From assembly GCA_963995525.1 (NCBI GenBank), contig OZ023211.1, positions 906,598 through 970,597 of the forward strand: a DNA stretch of 64,000 nucleotides, read 5' to 3'. The notes beneath the pieces were generated by a model. That model was not told the DNA's origin and ran no database searches. It saw nothing but the letters and a program-made list of their open reading frames with translations. The DNA comes from Escarpia spicata (taxonomy: Eukaryota > Annelida > Polychaeta > Sabellida > Siboglinidae). A program made the position numbers and the translations under genes. Each line of letters starts with the position of its first letter. Positions within the stretch are counted from its first letter, which is position 1. Positions 12,080 through 24,555 of this stretch are shown piece by piece.

Positions 12080-12640
12080 GACAGAAATGTGTTAAAGAAA
12101 CGGTCAATTCTTTAATCCCTTGATAAATAGGAATAAGCTCTACATTAGAGTAAAGAAATTAAATAGGGATAAAACTTTCAAGAAGAGTCTGAAGACACAT
12201 TTCTTTTGTGTTTCATATTAGTGCCACTCTACATGAACACTGCCCTCTACTAAAACCAATTTTAATTAGTTATCGTATTCGTATAATGATTATTCATTAT
12301 TCCTCACGTAAACTATTTTATATCAAATGTTTTACTAAATTATTTATTATTATTAATTTTATATAGTTATTGTGCTAGATTGATTATTATCAATATTATT
12401 TAATTTTGATGAATAACTGATATTTATTTACTTGTTTATTTTGAAATTCTACATTATTCAATATGTATGTATTTATTTATTTTATTCTTTACCACTAATA
12501 TTTATTTTAAATTAATATACATATACATATTTATTGCAATTCTACGATTTTTATGTATTTTAATATGTTGTGAAGCGCCACGAACAATACTGGATGTGGC
12601 GCTATACCAAATAAAATATATTATTATTATTTATTAAGAG
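12080..12640 (+). mobile_element. Truncated LINE 3' end
   Basis: The peptide DKTFKKSLKTHFFCVSY followed by a stop, around 12170-12221, resembles the common LINE C-terminus (TFKxxLKTHLF). An AT-rich 3' UTR follows and ends with a gaagcgccacgaac / gtggcgctataccaaataaa tail and attattatt repeats near 12640. Only the extreme 3' portion is present. Confidence 0.5.
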
Positions 12641-12786
12641 AAAACAAACACTAAAGCTATCCTGGATATAAAAATTTTCATACAAGAGAAAGGCAAAGGA
12701 TGGTGATTGATTGAGACAACTCGTTGAGAGGGTGGAATGAATTAAGTGATGTAGTCCCACCCGCAAGGGATCAAGGGCAAAAGAAG

Positions 12787-13022
<236 letters not shown>

Positions 13023-13024
13023 TA

Positions 13025-14300
13025 TATACACTGTATATGTAGATTCAAATTTGTATGGTAATATATTTCCCTGGCGTCTTCCTTGTCCCTCATTGAGTTC
13101 ACAGATAACACTATGATCACATCTTATTTGTTGGTCTGGAGTACTCACCGACAGACAGAGACATTAATCATTCAGCAACGAGGAGTACGGCCAATTACAA
13201 AAGATTCCTTGCTTGTGTCATTAAACATCTCCTCCCCCTGAGGTTTTTTTCTCCGACTCGCCGAATATGCAAATATTGGTCAAATTTGCGCGACACAACG
13301 GACGCGTTGCGACGACTAGACCCGTGTCATCGTGTCGAAACTTTATTAGCCGCGGTGACTTAATGTCAGCCGCACTACATTAACACTTGCTGAATAACTA
13401 CGGAAAATCCCTGATGGAACGTCGAATTGCTCCACCATGTCGCTTGAAAGAACTGGCCACAAACGTCTGCATACATGCATGTAATCAGGCGCAGTTGCTG
13501 AATGTGTGCTCAATCGCTCGAAAACCCACCATTAGACAACCACTATTAGACATCAGCTGTCTTTCCTCGCAGGCCTTTCTACGAGGCCTTATTACTTTAT
13601 TACTGTCACCGTCGAGCCCCGACTGAACCCAGACTGACACGACATACAATTGGTCCAACTGACTTAAATAGAAAACGGAATAAAGATGAACGGTTTCATT
13701 GTAGATAAAACCACTCAGTGCCAGCTGCTGGGTTTTTGCTGTCTGTAGAGATTAGCTGCTAATCACAGCACATCAAGTGATGATGCATTCCCGACAACCG
13801 CGATATGTCCATCGGTTGTCGGAATGATGACGTGTCATCGTCGTGTGTACATGTCAAAATAATGATGTCGATACGATCTATCCACAATGACACGTGTGTA
13901 GCTGATAAATGATCACATGATAGTCGATGCATAGTTCCAGTGTCTGCCAATAGATGGCTATCTGCTGTGTCAGACCATTGCAAATTCGACAACATCATCA
14001 ACATTAAATATAGTCATCTTATCTGCGGTGTTGCGTAGCTTCATATGCAAGATGTCTATCGCTGATGACTAATACGTGCTAACAAACGAGTGCAACGTTT
14101 GACATAATAGAAGCTTCTCATTGGTCAATTCCATAGCCTACGACTATAGTCACATAAGACTTTTACGTCAAGAAAAAAGATTGTAACAATGGAATAATAA
14201 TTAAGTATGTTTGACGTAAACCTGATGTGGTCACTTACGCATGAAGCAACAACCAAATCACAATACACTAATGCACTACATAAAACAAGTCACTTGGTAT
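13025..14300. other. Unique intronic stretch with CpGs and short inverted repeats
   Basis: Positions 13200-13400 carry many CpGs (gcgcgacacaacggacgcg). Two small inverted repeats occur: attcccgacaaccg at 13787-13800 with cggttgtcggaat at 13813-13825, and tttacgtcaa at 14162-14171 with ttgacgtaaa at 14211-14220. No coding exon was recognised. Confidence 0.4.
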
Positions 14301-15300
14301 GCACTGATGCACTGTGTTAGCCGAGTCACATAAGATGCACTAGTGTTGTAGATCAGCAAAGTCACACATGACATGCACCAGTGCTCTAGATCAGCTAAAT
14401 CAAACATGACATGCACAAGTGTTCTAGATCAGCTAAATCAAACATGACATGAACCAGTGCTCTAGATCAGCTAAGTCACTCATGATGTGATTCAGTGCTC
14501 TAGATCAGCCAAGTCACACATGACATGCACCAGTTCTCTAGATCAGCTAAATCAAACATGACATGAACCAGTGCTCTAGATCAGCTAAGTCACTCATGAT
14601 GTGATTCAGTGTTCTAGATCAGCTAAGTCACACATGACATGCACAAGTGCTCTAGATCAGCCAAGTCACACATGACATGCACCAGTGTTCTAGATCAGCT
14701 AAGTCACACATGACATGCACAAGTGCTCTAGATCAGCCAAGTCACACATGACATGCACCAGTGTTCTAGATCAGCTAAGTCACACATGACATGCACAAGT
14801 GCTCTAGATCAGCTAAGTCACACATGACATGCATCAGTGCTGTAGATAAGCCAAGTCACACATGACATGCACCAGTGCTGTAGATAAGCCAATTCACACA
14901 TGACATGCACAAGTGCTTTATATCTGTTAAGTCACTCATGAGGTGCTTCAGTGCTCTAGATCAGCTAAGTCACACAAGACATGCACCAATGTTCTAGATC
15001 AGCTAAGTCATACATGACATACACTAGTGCACTAGATCAGCAGTCACACATGACATGCACTAGTGCACTGGATCAGCAGTCACACATGACGTGCCCGTTG
15101 CACTAGATCATCTGAGTCATAAATGACATGCACCAGTGCACTAGATTAGTCAAGTCACACATGACATGCAGTAGTGCACTAGATCAGCAGTCACACGTGA
15201 CATGCACTGGTGCACTGCAGCAGCCAAGTCAGTAGACATGTGCTGATGCACTGTATTAATGCACTGAGGCACTGTCTCATGCACTGGAACAGCCAAGTCA
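14300..15300. repeat. 38-bp minisatellite, about 26 copies
   Basis: The unit contains tctagatcagctaagtcaca and catgacatgcaccagtg; spacing is 38 bases in the central part. Both ends are more degenerate, with shorter units and gcactg-rich sequence. Confidence 0.92.
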
Positions 15301-15339
15301 ATTCTATATAACAATTCTAAATAAAACTACACCGGAACC

Positions 15340-15725
15340 TCATTATTAAGGTCAACTTTGGGCCTGGACAAATGACCTGAATAGCCAGGTGACTGTATTA
15401 GTGGGGCTAATATACTATACTTTACTGTATGTGTTAATAATCTGGGACTGTTCTAGGGTGGCCTTAATTGTGAGGTGGTTGTATTACAAAGGTGACTGTG
15501 TTAGTGGGGCTAATATACTATACTTTACTGTATGTGTTAATAATCTGGGACTGTTCTAGGGTGGCCTTAATTGTGAGGTGGCTGTATTACCAAGGTGACT
15601 GTATTAGTGGGGCTAATATACTATACTTTGCTGTATGTGTTAATAATCTGGGACTGTTCTAGGGTGGCCTTAATTGTGAGGTGGCTGTATTATCAAGGTG
15701 ACTGTAAAGTGAGGCTCCCCTGTAC
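15340..15725. repeat. 103-bp tandem repeat, three copies
   Basis: gactgtattagtggggctaa starts at about 15391, 15494 and 15597. The flanks (aacctcattattaaggtcaa; gtaaagtgaggctcccctgt) look like an interspersed repeat. A related segment in the opposite orientation lies at about 49670-49755 (gccacctcacaattagggcc). Confidence 0.85.
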
Positions 15726-15729
15726 ACAG

Positions 15730-18190
15730 GTGATGTCATAACTTGCTGTGTCACCTTGCTGTCGGTGTCGATGTCAGTGTCACTATTGTAGTATCACTCT
15801 ATCCCCTGTCTGACACACACCTCACTGCAGGTTTCTAGCAGTAGCCAGTGAAACAGAACTCTACCAGTGAAACTCCACCGAGACAAAGCCACTTACCTGT
15901 AAAATGTGTGTGCCCTGGTGCATCTCAAAAATCTCCGTTGCGACGGCTGCGACAGAGCGCCGCCTACCGGGACAACCTGTCAACGACAATGAGTCCATTA
16001 GCGACATGTGACGAATGTGTGACGTGACACTGTCACCAGCATCACACCAAAGTGACAAATGACGCAGAATGTTGCATACATTATAAACGGTGTCAGCGTA
16101 AGCGTAAATGACGTGACTAGATCGACCACACGTGGACGATACAGGTCTTGACGTTAGCCAGTCAACAAGAATTCCTCTGACTTGTTGACAACTTCCATGC
16201 AATGTCAAGTGGTGACAATTAATGGTGGCTTGTCGTATACATCCATATCTAAATAACTATTGTTGTGCCTGACGTGACATTCTGAAAAGCTGCTAAATAT
16301 CGTCTGTGATGATAAAACATGCCGACAACACTGTGCTGCTCTGTCTTTGAAGTTCACAGGATACAGGAATAACTTTGTGGCATGCACAGATGAACAGAAT
16401 TATCTAGACAGAGCAGTTGTGAACATTGTACTTATTTATTTTAGGATAAGTGCACAACTAATGTTGAGGTTCTATGTCACCGTCAAAGTATTAAAAAAAA
16501 AACAGAAACCCAAAATTCAGACCTGCTCACAGGTTAGTTCTGTGTAGCTCATTAACATGTTTATGTTACCCAGAAAATCGCATTTTTAATTGCCAGATGG
16601 CAAATACATCAAACGTTGACGGAATGTTAGTGAAGTGCTAGTGGCTTCGGTTTTCTTTGATGTTTTAAAAACTAAGACTATACATGTTTTCATATCAATG
16701 GTACAGCACAGTACTTTTATTTAAAAATCCTAAAAGTTAATTAATTAAAATGTTATATTTAATAAACAATTAGTCAAACAAAATTTTGACCAAGATTTGT
16801 GTTAGAGTGATATATTTCTATATTTCTATTGTGATTTCTGTTCAATACCAATAAGTATGTGTTATTGTTTTTACAATAACTTTTTTACCATTTGTGCATG
16901 ATGGAGCACAGTGCATTCATTGTCAGGGATACATCATTATTCACATTATCCAAACTTCAAGGAGATAATTACATTTTTATAAATCCATCGACACATCTAC
17001 TAGTCTTTCATGATGAACCAGAAGAGCCATGGATTTTTTTATGTAGCCTCGTTCCAGAATGTTCTGCTTGTGTGTTAAATTGATTGAAATTTGAAAATGT
17101 ACTGATACAAACATTTTAAGGTTGAATAAAAAAGGTTACATTTTGGAGTTACAAATGTCTTGTTTTCCATTTGTTGGAAACCATTCTGAAGAAAAATGTC
17201 CTTGGGATGTTGAGTCCATGATGGTCTGAATATATTATTCTGCTAATTAATTGTTTGCCTAACATAGTGGCAGGATTAACTTCTTTTTGCAGATGCCAGA
17301 CAATTAGTTGTACTTGAAACAGCTCAAAACAGGATCCCTGCAAATAGTCTAATGCTCTATGCTTGAAATAGTAAGCTATGCTCAAAATAGTCACTTATGC
17401 TCACAATAGCCAACACACATAATAGTAAATGCTCAAAATAGTTGCACCTGCGGGAAAGTGTGCACTATTTTTATGGTGCTACTTAAGTATATAGTCAATA
17501 AAATGCCAATGGTGATAAGGTTCAATACAGACAGTTGGCTAAATAGCGACACAGACAGAGACAATTAATATGGATATATTGATATGTATGTAGTATTCCA
17601 AAAATACACCCAGGCCTTGAATAGTGGAAAGGATATATACACTTACATCAATATATTCCTCAGTGGAATAATGGTCTTGAATTGGTCTGACAAGGCTTTC
17701 GCTAACAGCTACTATGTTGGTTCCTCATTTCTTAACAATTATTTATATATAGTTTTTAATTAATTGGCTCAGTCCTACGCTCGTGATCAAACTGGGACTA
17801 AAAACAACTGATCCAGTGAACTTCCTGTTAATGATTACCTAATGACGCAGACCTCCCATTAATGACAACCCTCTGGGGAAGGAACAAACAGCAAAGAAAG
17901 GTACAAGGAAGACAAAATAATAAAAAGTGAACTTCTTTAGCACCAAATCTTCGGAAACCAAACTCAGAGGTGCATCAAGATGAAAGGATTGGTTAAGCTC
18001 AAAATCAATAAGCAGTTTTCAAGTTGTCAACAGATGGATGGGTATGCCAGGGAGCTATGGTTATGAAGGTAAGTTATTAAATGGAGGTAGATTTATGACA
18101 TACTAAGAAAATCTAATCCCAACTGTCACCAGCCAATCACCGAGACAGAACCTCAAAGGGAGGATACAAGATGGCCGCCCATAAACACCT
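15730..18190. other. trh: Intronic stretch around the short exon, nothing else recognised
   Basis: Apart from the exon at 15897-15976 this holds AT-rich sequence and short aatag/ctcaaaatag repeats near 17345-17440. No further exon, transposon or RNA gene was recognised. Confidence 0.5.
15897..15976 (-). CDS. trh: Exon before PAS-A of the same trachealess/NPAS3-like gene
   Basis: Short internal exon of 80 bases on the minus strand. It encodes CPGRRRSVAAVATEIFEMHQ followed by GTHILQ. In Trachealess and NPAS3 the bHLH is followed by a linker with RRRS or IRRS, then a segment ending HILQ, which leads straight into PAS-A (LDGF...). The donor is a perfect GTAAGT at 15896-15891, directly after the CAG of Gln. 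The acceptor is ttgacag at the high-coordinate side, with a weak pyrimidine tract. The exon opens with GT, which joins the A left at the end of the bHLH exon to make AGT (Ser), so the frame continues without a stop. It ends in phase 0. No exon encoding the rest of PAS-A was found between 1 and 15890, so the gene runs off the low-coordinate end of the window. Confidence 0.85.
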
Positions 18191-19804
18191 CGCAATGAGT
18201 CCTTGAAGTAGGAAACAGAAAATGGGTTAAACCTGGAAGAACTGACAAAGAACTTCCAGCAATGGACAATGAGCTCAGAAACAAAATCTATTAAATATAA
18301 TCCAGTTTACGATGTACCTAAATTTAGATCCCGTACAATTTGCTTTTATTTTTAAAGAAATGGCAGCCGTTTTACAAAATGGCCACCAGATCACATTTCT
18401 GCATGTCTTAGCAACTGCGTCACCTAGAACCATAAACTTAGTGTCAAAACAAGGGTTTTTGAGGTCAAAGATTTCAAATATTTTGCACTTGACTGACTTT
18501 CAGATCCACAATTGTTAAAGATGGCGGTCGTCAAAACAAATTTCACAATATCTTGACAATTATGTCACACAGAGCCATCATGTCTATGTAGAATTGTGGT
18601 CAGCGATTTCAAATATGTTATAAATGACCTTTTCTGACATTCATATATCTGCCATTTTTAAAGATGGCGCCATCAAAACCAATTATCGCTATAACTAAAG
18701 AACTGCATCAACTAGAGCCATTACGTTGATGCAAAATATAGATTTTCAGGTGTGATGATTTCAAATATATTACTTTTGACCTTCGCCGACATTCAAATAT
18801 CCAACATTTTTTTAAGATGGCACCCATTAAAGCTATTTGTCGCTATATTTAAACAACTACATCATCTAGAGCCATAATGTTGATGTCAAAATAGAGTCCT
18901 TCAGGTACAATGATTACAAATATGTTACTTTTTACCTTCACTGACATTCAAATATCCACCATTTTTAAACATGGCGCCTATCAGCGCTTAATATCCTTAT
19001 AACATAAGAACTACATCACCTAGGGCCATAACACTGATGTCAAACTATAGGTTTCCAGGCGCGATGATTTCAAATATGTTGCTGTTATCTTTCTCCGACT
19101 TTCATATCCTCCATTTTCAGCACACCATGTGGCTGCCAGATATTCGGCGGTGTGAGACAATGAGCAAGGTTACTTAAAACGTTGTTTTATTGACTTTACG
19201 GTGATACCTACCTTCTATATAACTGGGATTTCTAAACGTTTCACACATCCTGCTCACATCCGCTCCCGGTCATCTGCGTATCAGAATGATTTATCTATAC
19301 CGATTGCTATCACGAGACTTGTGCAGTCAAGTTTGCAGGCTAAGCCATAACCCAGCACAACAACGTCAGTGTTGACAGTTTTAATTACTTTTTCCCTATT
19401 CGACATTATCCACGGTGCTTAAAAGCATCCGAGTGGCAGCCTGTTTTTGTATACACTGTGACTGCCAGTCCAAGTTAGTAGCTTTGAACACAGCACATCT
19501 TCTCCCCGTGTGACCACCATCTGCCAGGAAATGTTTAGGCAGTCACTCGTTCACATAGAAGTTGAAATAGTTTTGTCTTATTGTTTTGCATTCTAAGGAA
19601 CTCTGACCAGTGTGCACTGTGCAGGTAACTTCTTTCTTCTGTATATGCCCGCCCCTCTTTTCTTCCTTGTTGTGGCCTTGAGGCTGTAAGCTCTGCACAC
19701 AGCAAAAATTTGGAATGATTAAGGATTTTAAAGAGCGCTGTGCCGTCAGTGACAACTATGTGTGCTTCCTTTAATATGGAAGCTGACACAGTCATTGTGA
19801 GACA

Positions 19805-19969
19805 CCAGGGGCCGGTTTCATGAAGCGGCTAAGAACGTTCATAATGCTAGATGATTGTCTTAGTAAATGACATGATTTTTTAAATATAAGCGAACATAGG
19901 AGTTTACGTAAACATGTGACGTTAAGTAGTTGCGTAACTTTAAGTACACTTCACGAAACCGGCCCCTGG
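19805..19969. mobile_element. 165-bp MITE with 20-bp terminal inverted repeats
   Basis: The left end ccaggggccggtttcatgaa and the right end ttcacgaaaccggcccctgg are reverse complements with one mismatch. There is no coding capacity. It sits in the spacer of the larger inverted-repeat element. No target-site duplication is obvious. Confidence 0.75.
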
Positions 19970-20324
19970 TCATCTAGGTACTGATGCTGTGTAGATTTTG
20001 TAACGAACCTTGTGGTGTTGTTGTCTGACCGTGACCATGACTAATTATCATACCAGAAAAAGCATCGAGGTCAATTCTGCAATTATGGCGAGACATAAAG
20101 TTGAAAACAACTTGAGGTCATGTTTCAAAGACAACAACTGTTGTTGCGCATACATGTGAATATCATTTCATTTTTAAAGATATCGACTGAAGAAATACTA
20201 TTTCTTCCTTGGGATTGTTTCATTGACTATTGTTGAGCGGTCCACCATTTGTTTTCTATGAACTCTGTTCTCCAAAATGTTCCCACACCAGTATCCGAGA
20301 AAGGATTGACCACCTCCTTCACAG

Positions 20325-20675
20325 TCATGACCAGAGATCTGGCGGATGTGGCTGACATTCAGATCCTTTTGCATACCCCGGATAGTGTTGATCAAACAAA
20401 TAAAAAAGAACAATAATTGTCATAAAATCTGTTGACACTGAGGTTGTTGTGCTAGCTGTCAGCTTTACTCGTGGACCTTGCTGAGAAAGTCTTCTTGTAG
20501 CAATCGGTGTATAGAAATCATTCCGATATGCCAATGATTGGATGTGGATGTGGTTATGACGTGTGAACCGTTTGCAAATCCTTCTTGTGTATTTACAAGT
20601 GTAAGTATCACCACAAAGACAAAGTTTGAAGTGATTTTGCTCGTGGACCCACACTCGGGAATATCTGGCGGTCAC
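20325..20675 (-). pseudogene. 116-codon open frame in the right arm, function unknown
   Basis: The right-arm open frame contains CKRFTRHNHIHIQSLAYRND followed by FYTPIATRRL. The left arm, read on the plus strand near 19240-19340, gives a related peptide (SKRFTHPAHIRSRSSAYQND) with stops. The shared pattern could mean both arms derive from a coding segment, or may only reflect the DNA duplication. I recognise no family. Confidence 0.25.
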
Positions 20676-21789
20676 ATGATGTACTGAAAATGGAGGATAT
20701 GAAAGTCGGAGAAGGATAATAGCAACATATTTTTAATTGTCGTACCTGAAAACCTACATTTGGACATCAACATTATGGCACTAGATGATGTAGTTCTTTA
20801 GTTGTAGCAATAATTGGTTTTGATGGGCGCCATCTTTAAAAATGGCGGATATATGAATGTCGACAAAGGTAATGTGTAACAAATTTGAAATCGCTGACCA
20901 CATTTCTACACATTAACAGACAAGATGACTATATGACATAGTTGCTAAGATATTGTGAAATTTGTTTTGACGACTACCATCTATAAAATTGGTGGATCTT
21001 AAAGTCAGAGAAGGTCAAATGTAAAATATTTGAAACCTTTGACCTCTAAAACCCATGCTTTGACACCAAAATTATGGTTCTAGGTAAGATATCCAGAAAT
21101 GTGATTTGGTGGCCATTTTGTAAAACAGCTGCCATTTCTTTAAAAACAAAAAGTAAAATTGCCACCTAAGATGTTCTGTTGACTGAGACACTGTAGATGA
21201 CATTCATGCAAACAAATTGCTTTTGACAAGCAAATTGCACCGGATCCAAATTTAGGTACATCGTAAACTGGACTATATTTATTAGATATTGTTTCTGAGC
21301 TCACTGTTCATTGCCAGAAGTTCTTTGTTAGTTCTTCCAGGTATCTTCTGTTTCCTACTTCAAGGTCTCATTGCCTCAGATGTCCTGTTGACTGACACAC
21401 TGTAGATGACATTCGTGCAAAAATTGCTTTGCAAGCAAATTGCACCGGAAGAAATGGTACACCTCACTAATAAGAAAACACTGACACACAGGGGCTATCT
21501 ATGCGAAAGAATTATTACACATTAAGTCAGGCAAAGAGCAAAGTTGTATCGTAAATAACGGAACGTAATATAACCAATGTTGTAATATGTTGCTACACTT
21601 TTTGTAGGTCTACCACAAGGACATTCCTCTGCCACATGGCAAAAAACAATACGTTAATATCAAAGGGTATAAACAAACTGAATAACTTGCAATACATACG
21701 TGCATGCGCAGACACACTGGGATGAGTGTGAACAAGTAGGGTTATTCATAGACAATCACCCCTTGATGGGTTAAGGGTTGTCAAAAATA

Positions 21790-22195
21790 GTTACAACCTA
21801 ATTATGGTGAATACATCACATGTGATCAGTTAGGCTTGAATCAGTTGATTATGGTGAATACATCACGTGTGATCAGTTAGGCTTGAATCAGTTAATTATG
21901 GTGAATACATCACATGTGATCAGTTAGGCTTGAATCAGTTAATTATGGTGAATACATCATGTGTGATCAGTTAGGCTTGAATCAATTAATTATGGTGAAT
22001 ACATCACGTGTGATCAGTTAGGCTTGAATCAGTTAATTATGGTGAATACATCACGTGTGATCAGTTAGGCTTGAATCAGTTAATTATGGTGAATACATCA
22101 CGTGTGATCAGTTAGGCTTGAATCAGTTAATTATGGTGAATACATCACATGTGATCAGTTAGGCTTAAATCAGTTCATTATGGTAAATAAATCAC
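21790..22195. repeat. 47-bp minisatellite with one palindromic E-box per unit, 8 copies
   Basis: The unit contains ttaattatggtgaatacatc and acgtgtgatcagttaggctt; spacing is 47 bases. The centre reads CACGTG in four copies and CACATG in three; one reads catcatgtgtg. Confidence 0.93.
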
Positions 22196-22299
22196 AAAAG
22201 TTAACACACCAGGTTCTTTCATGCAGACAATTAAAAATGTTTAATTAAAACGTCCAATTACAGTGCCCGCATCAAGAGATATCTGTGGTCCACACAAGG

Positions 22300-22400
22300 G
22301 CAGTGAAGTATCAATTGAGTGACCAGTCACCCAGAAGGCAGACAGGGGGGGCGTGAAGTATCAGTTGAGTGACCAGTCACCCAGAAGGCAGACAGGAGGG
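22300..22400. repeat. 49-bp direct duplication
   Basis: gtgaagtatcaattgagtga near 22303 recurs as gtgaagtatcagttgagtga near 22352, each followed by ccagtcacccagaaggcaga. Confidence 0.9.
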
Positions 22401-24150
22401 CGTGCAGGAGCAACATTAATAAAATAGCTGGATGTTTGAATAAGCAACTGGTTTTCTTTTTCTTTGTTTGTGGTTTTTGGCCATCTTGTTACATCTTGTT
22501 ACATCCTGTTACATCTTGTTACATCTAATTAAAATAAAGAAGACCAAATATAAGCTATTAAAACAACAAGTTTATTAAATATTATAAATTCTACAAAATT
22601 ATAGAGTTGACTAAAATACTTAAATTCACCTTTTATGAGATTTCTTAAAAAGATCATACGTTTGCATCATATTTGTGAGTCAAGATTTCAGTGTCTTGGA
22701 TTATCCCCCTTTTTAGTTATATGTCATGAAAGTGTAACAAAAACAATAATACACTGTTGCCTAAGTGATGCATGTTAACAAGGCAGTGGGGTATTCCATT
22801 CTTTCTAGATCTTAAATTTACATAAACATCCACTCTCTCAACTACATAAATAGAACATTGGAAACACATCTTGTATTACCATGGATGTCTGTGGAAAACT
22901 GTGAAGAGAGATCTATGCAACTAATGATGAGACGTGGTAGGAACATGAGCTGTCCTTGATCACATAACAAACAGAACGATTTGGCTACTTAGTCAAGATG
23001 CAACAAAATGAACCAGCTGCAAGAGTTTAGAACATAAACACATGTTGATCAGAGGGTGGCCACGAACACAGTGGACTGCTGGTGCTACAGGAACAAAAAG
23101 AATTCACAACATGACACCTGCCCAGGTCCCTCACCTTGCTGCTGAATGAAGGCTAAATGTCACCGAGACACTTCGTGTCAATGGCAGATAGACACATGTA
23201 AAAAATAAGCACATAAACAAACCTAAAAATTATGTATTGCTTGTATTTCCACTGTAAATTTTATTTCTTGGTAATCATTGTAGTTAAATTATTTTTGTGC
23301 AAATCTAGATTTATATTTGTTGGAACCACATTTATTATTTTCCACCAGGTACAAGCAACAATAAGTGATAGTGATAACAAGCCATATGCCTTCAGGGAGA
23401 CACCAAATATACATGCCGTCAACATAATTAATTACTCATGGTTCAAGATATCTCTGCAAATTCCGCAGACAATTCCACATTAAACAAAGACGCCCTTCAA
23501 GCAGTCAATTATCATGCTTTACATTACCCAACTATGTGGTGAAGGGAATTGCAGGTGTCCCGTCTAGTTAATTATAACCTTCTCAACAGAGGCTCCCTCT
23601 ATGACTACAAGAAAACAAGACTGGACCCACCTATCCGTGTCATTGGCCAACAAAGACAAATGAGTGGAGCTGCTGAGAACAAGTGACTAGACACTTAGAC
23701 TCCCACGCCCACACCTTTGAAGTTTAAACCAAACTCAGCAGAGACGAACAACAACGACAACAACGACCACAAATCACGACTTCAAATAGCCGCGTTGACG
23801 TCCAATGACAGCTACAGTGTTCACGATGATATATTCACATGATACATCAAAGTTCTAAACCAGCGTTAGACTAAAAAAGTCATCATCATCGCAAGCAACA
23901 CAGGTGTAAAAACACCATAGCGTGACCAGCGGCCAATATATTATTCTCAACTTAACTTTCTTTGTGGTTTATGTTAATAAAGTTTGGTAAAACTAAACAC
24001 ATCATAGTGCAAAGAGTGAAGCTGTATAACCGAGTCAGGCCGATGTCTTGAAATATGGTATTTGACAATATCTTTAATAACGAAGTGAGTGACCCCCCCA
24101 TGCATTTATATGTGAATCCGTTTTCTTTTAGAATACACCTGGAAATGTAC
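22401..24150. other. Intronic stretch, mostly unique
   Basis: It has a short ttacatcttg decamer repeat at 22488-22528. Positions 23470-23960 are unique, mixed-composition sequence with CpGs (agccgcgttgacgtccaatg) and could be a conserved non-coding element. No exon was recognised. Confidence 0.4.
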
Positions 24151-24151
24151 T

Positions 24152-24260
24152 ATTTTGGCGGCCATCACAAAGACACAGCAGTTCAGACCAGGAAGTACAT
24201 TTTGGCGGCCATCACAAAGACACAGCAGTTCAGACCAGGAAGTACATTTTGGCAGTATGA
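24152..24260. repeat. 47-bp duplication, just over two copies
   Basis: attttggcggccatcacaaa occurs at 24152 and 24199, with cagcagttcagaccaggaag in each copy. Confidence 0.88.
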
Positions 24261-24555
24261 GCATCAGGTTAAAGTGCAACATTTCAGTTTATAATGATAC
24301 CAGCTGCAAGCTGACCAGTGCAATGAATCCATGTAAATAAATCGGTTGTTCAGTTGTTGGAGGCTGAATTAACCCACCAGAAGAATTTAAAGTTTTGAGA
24401 AAACAACACTTTTTCTGATGACATACATACCTTTGGAGCAACAGAAACAGAACCATTTGAACTCAGAAACAAATGTTGAAACTAGAGCAAAAGTATAACG
24501 ATACAGAAATGAGCTCAGAGAAAAGGTGAAATAATGGTAAAGCAAGACGCAAAAG

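Larger units (their letters stand above)
18192..21374. mobile_element. 3.2-kb inverted-repeat (foldback-like) element
   Basis: The left arm (about 18192-19441) and right arm (about 20350-21374) are reverse complements over roughly 1 kb with moderate divergence. Matching landmarks include gcaatgagtccttgaagtag with its complement near 21352-21374, cagtttacgatgtacctaaa, the aaagatggcgcc blocks, ttctccgactttcatatcct, and cgattgctat further in. The left arm has two extra copies of an internal block of roughly 180 bases (aagatggc...acattcaaatatcc); the right arm has an extra segment near 21150-21240. The spacer (19442-20349) contains a MITE. Class is unknown; target-site duplications were not identified. 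Confidence 0.7.
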
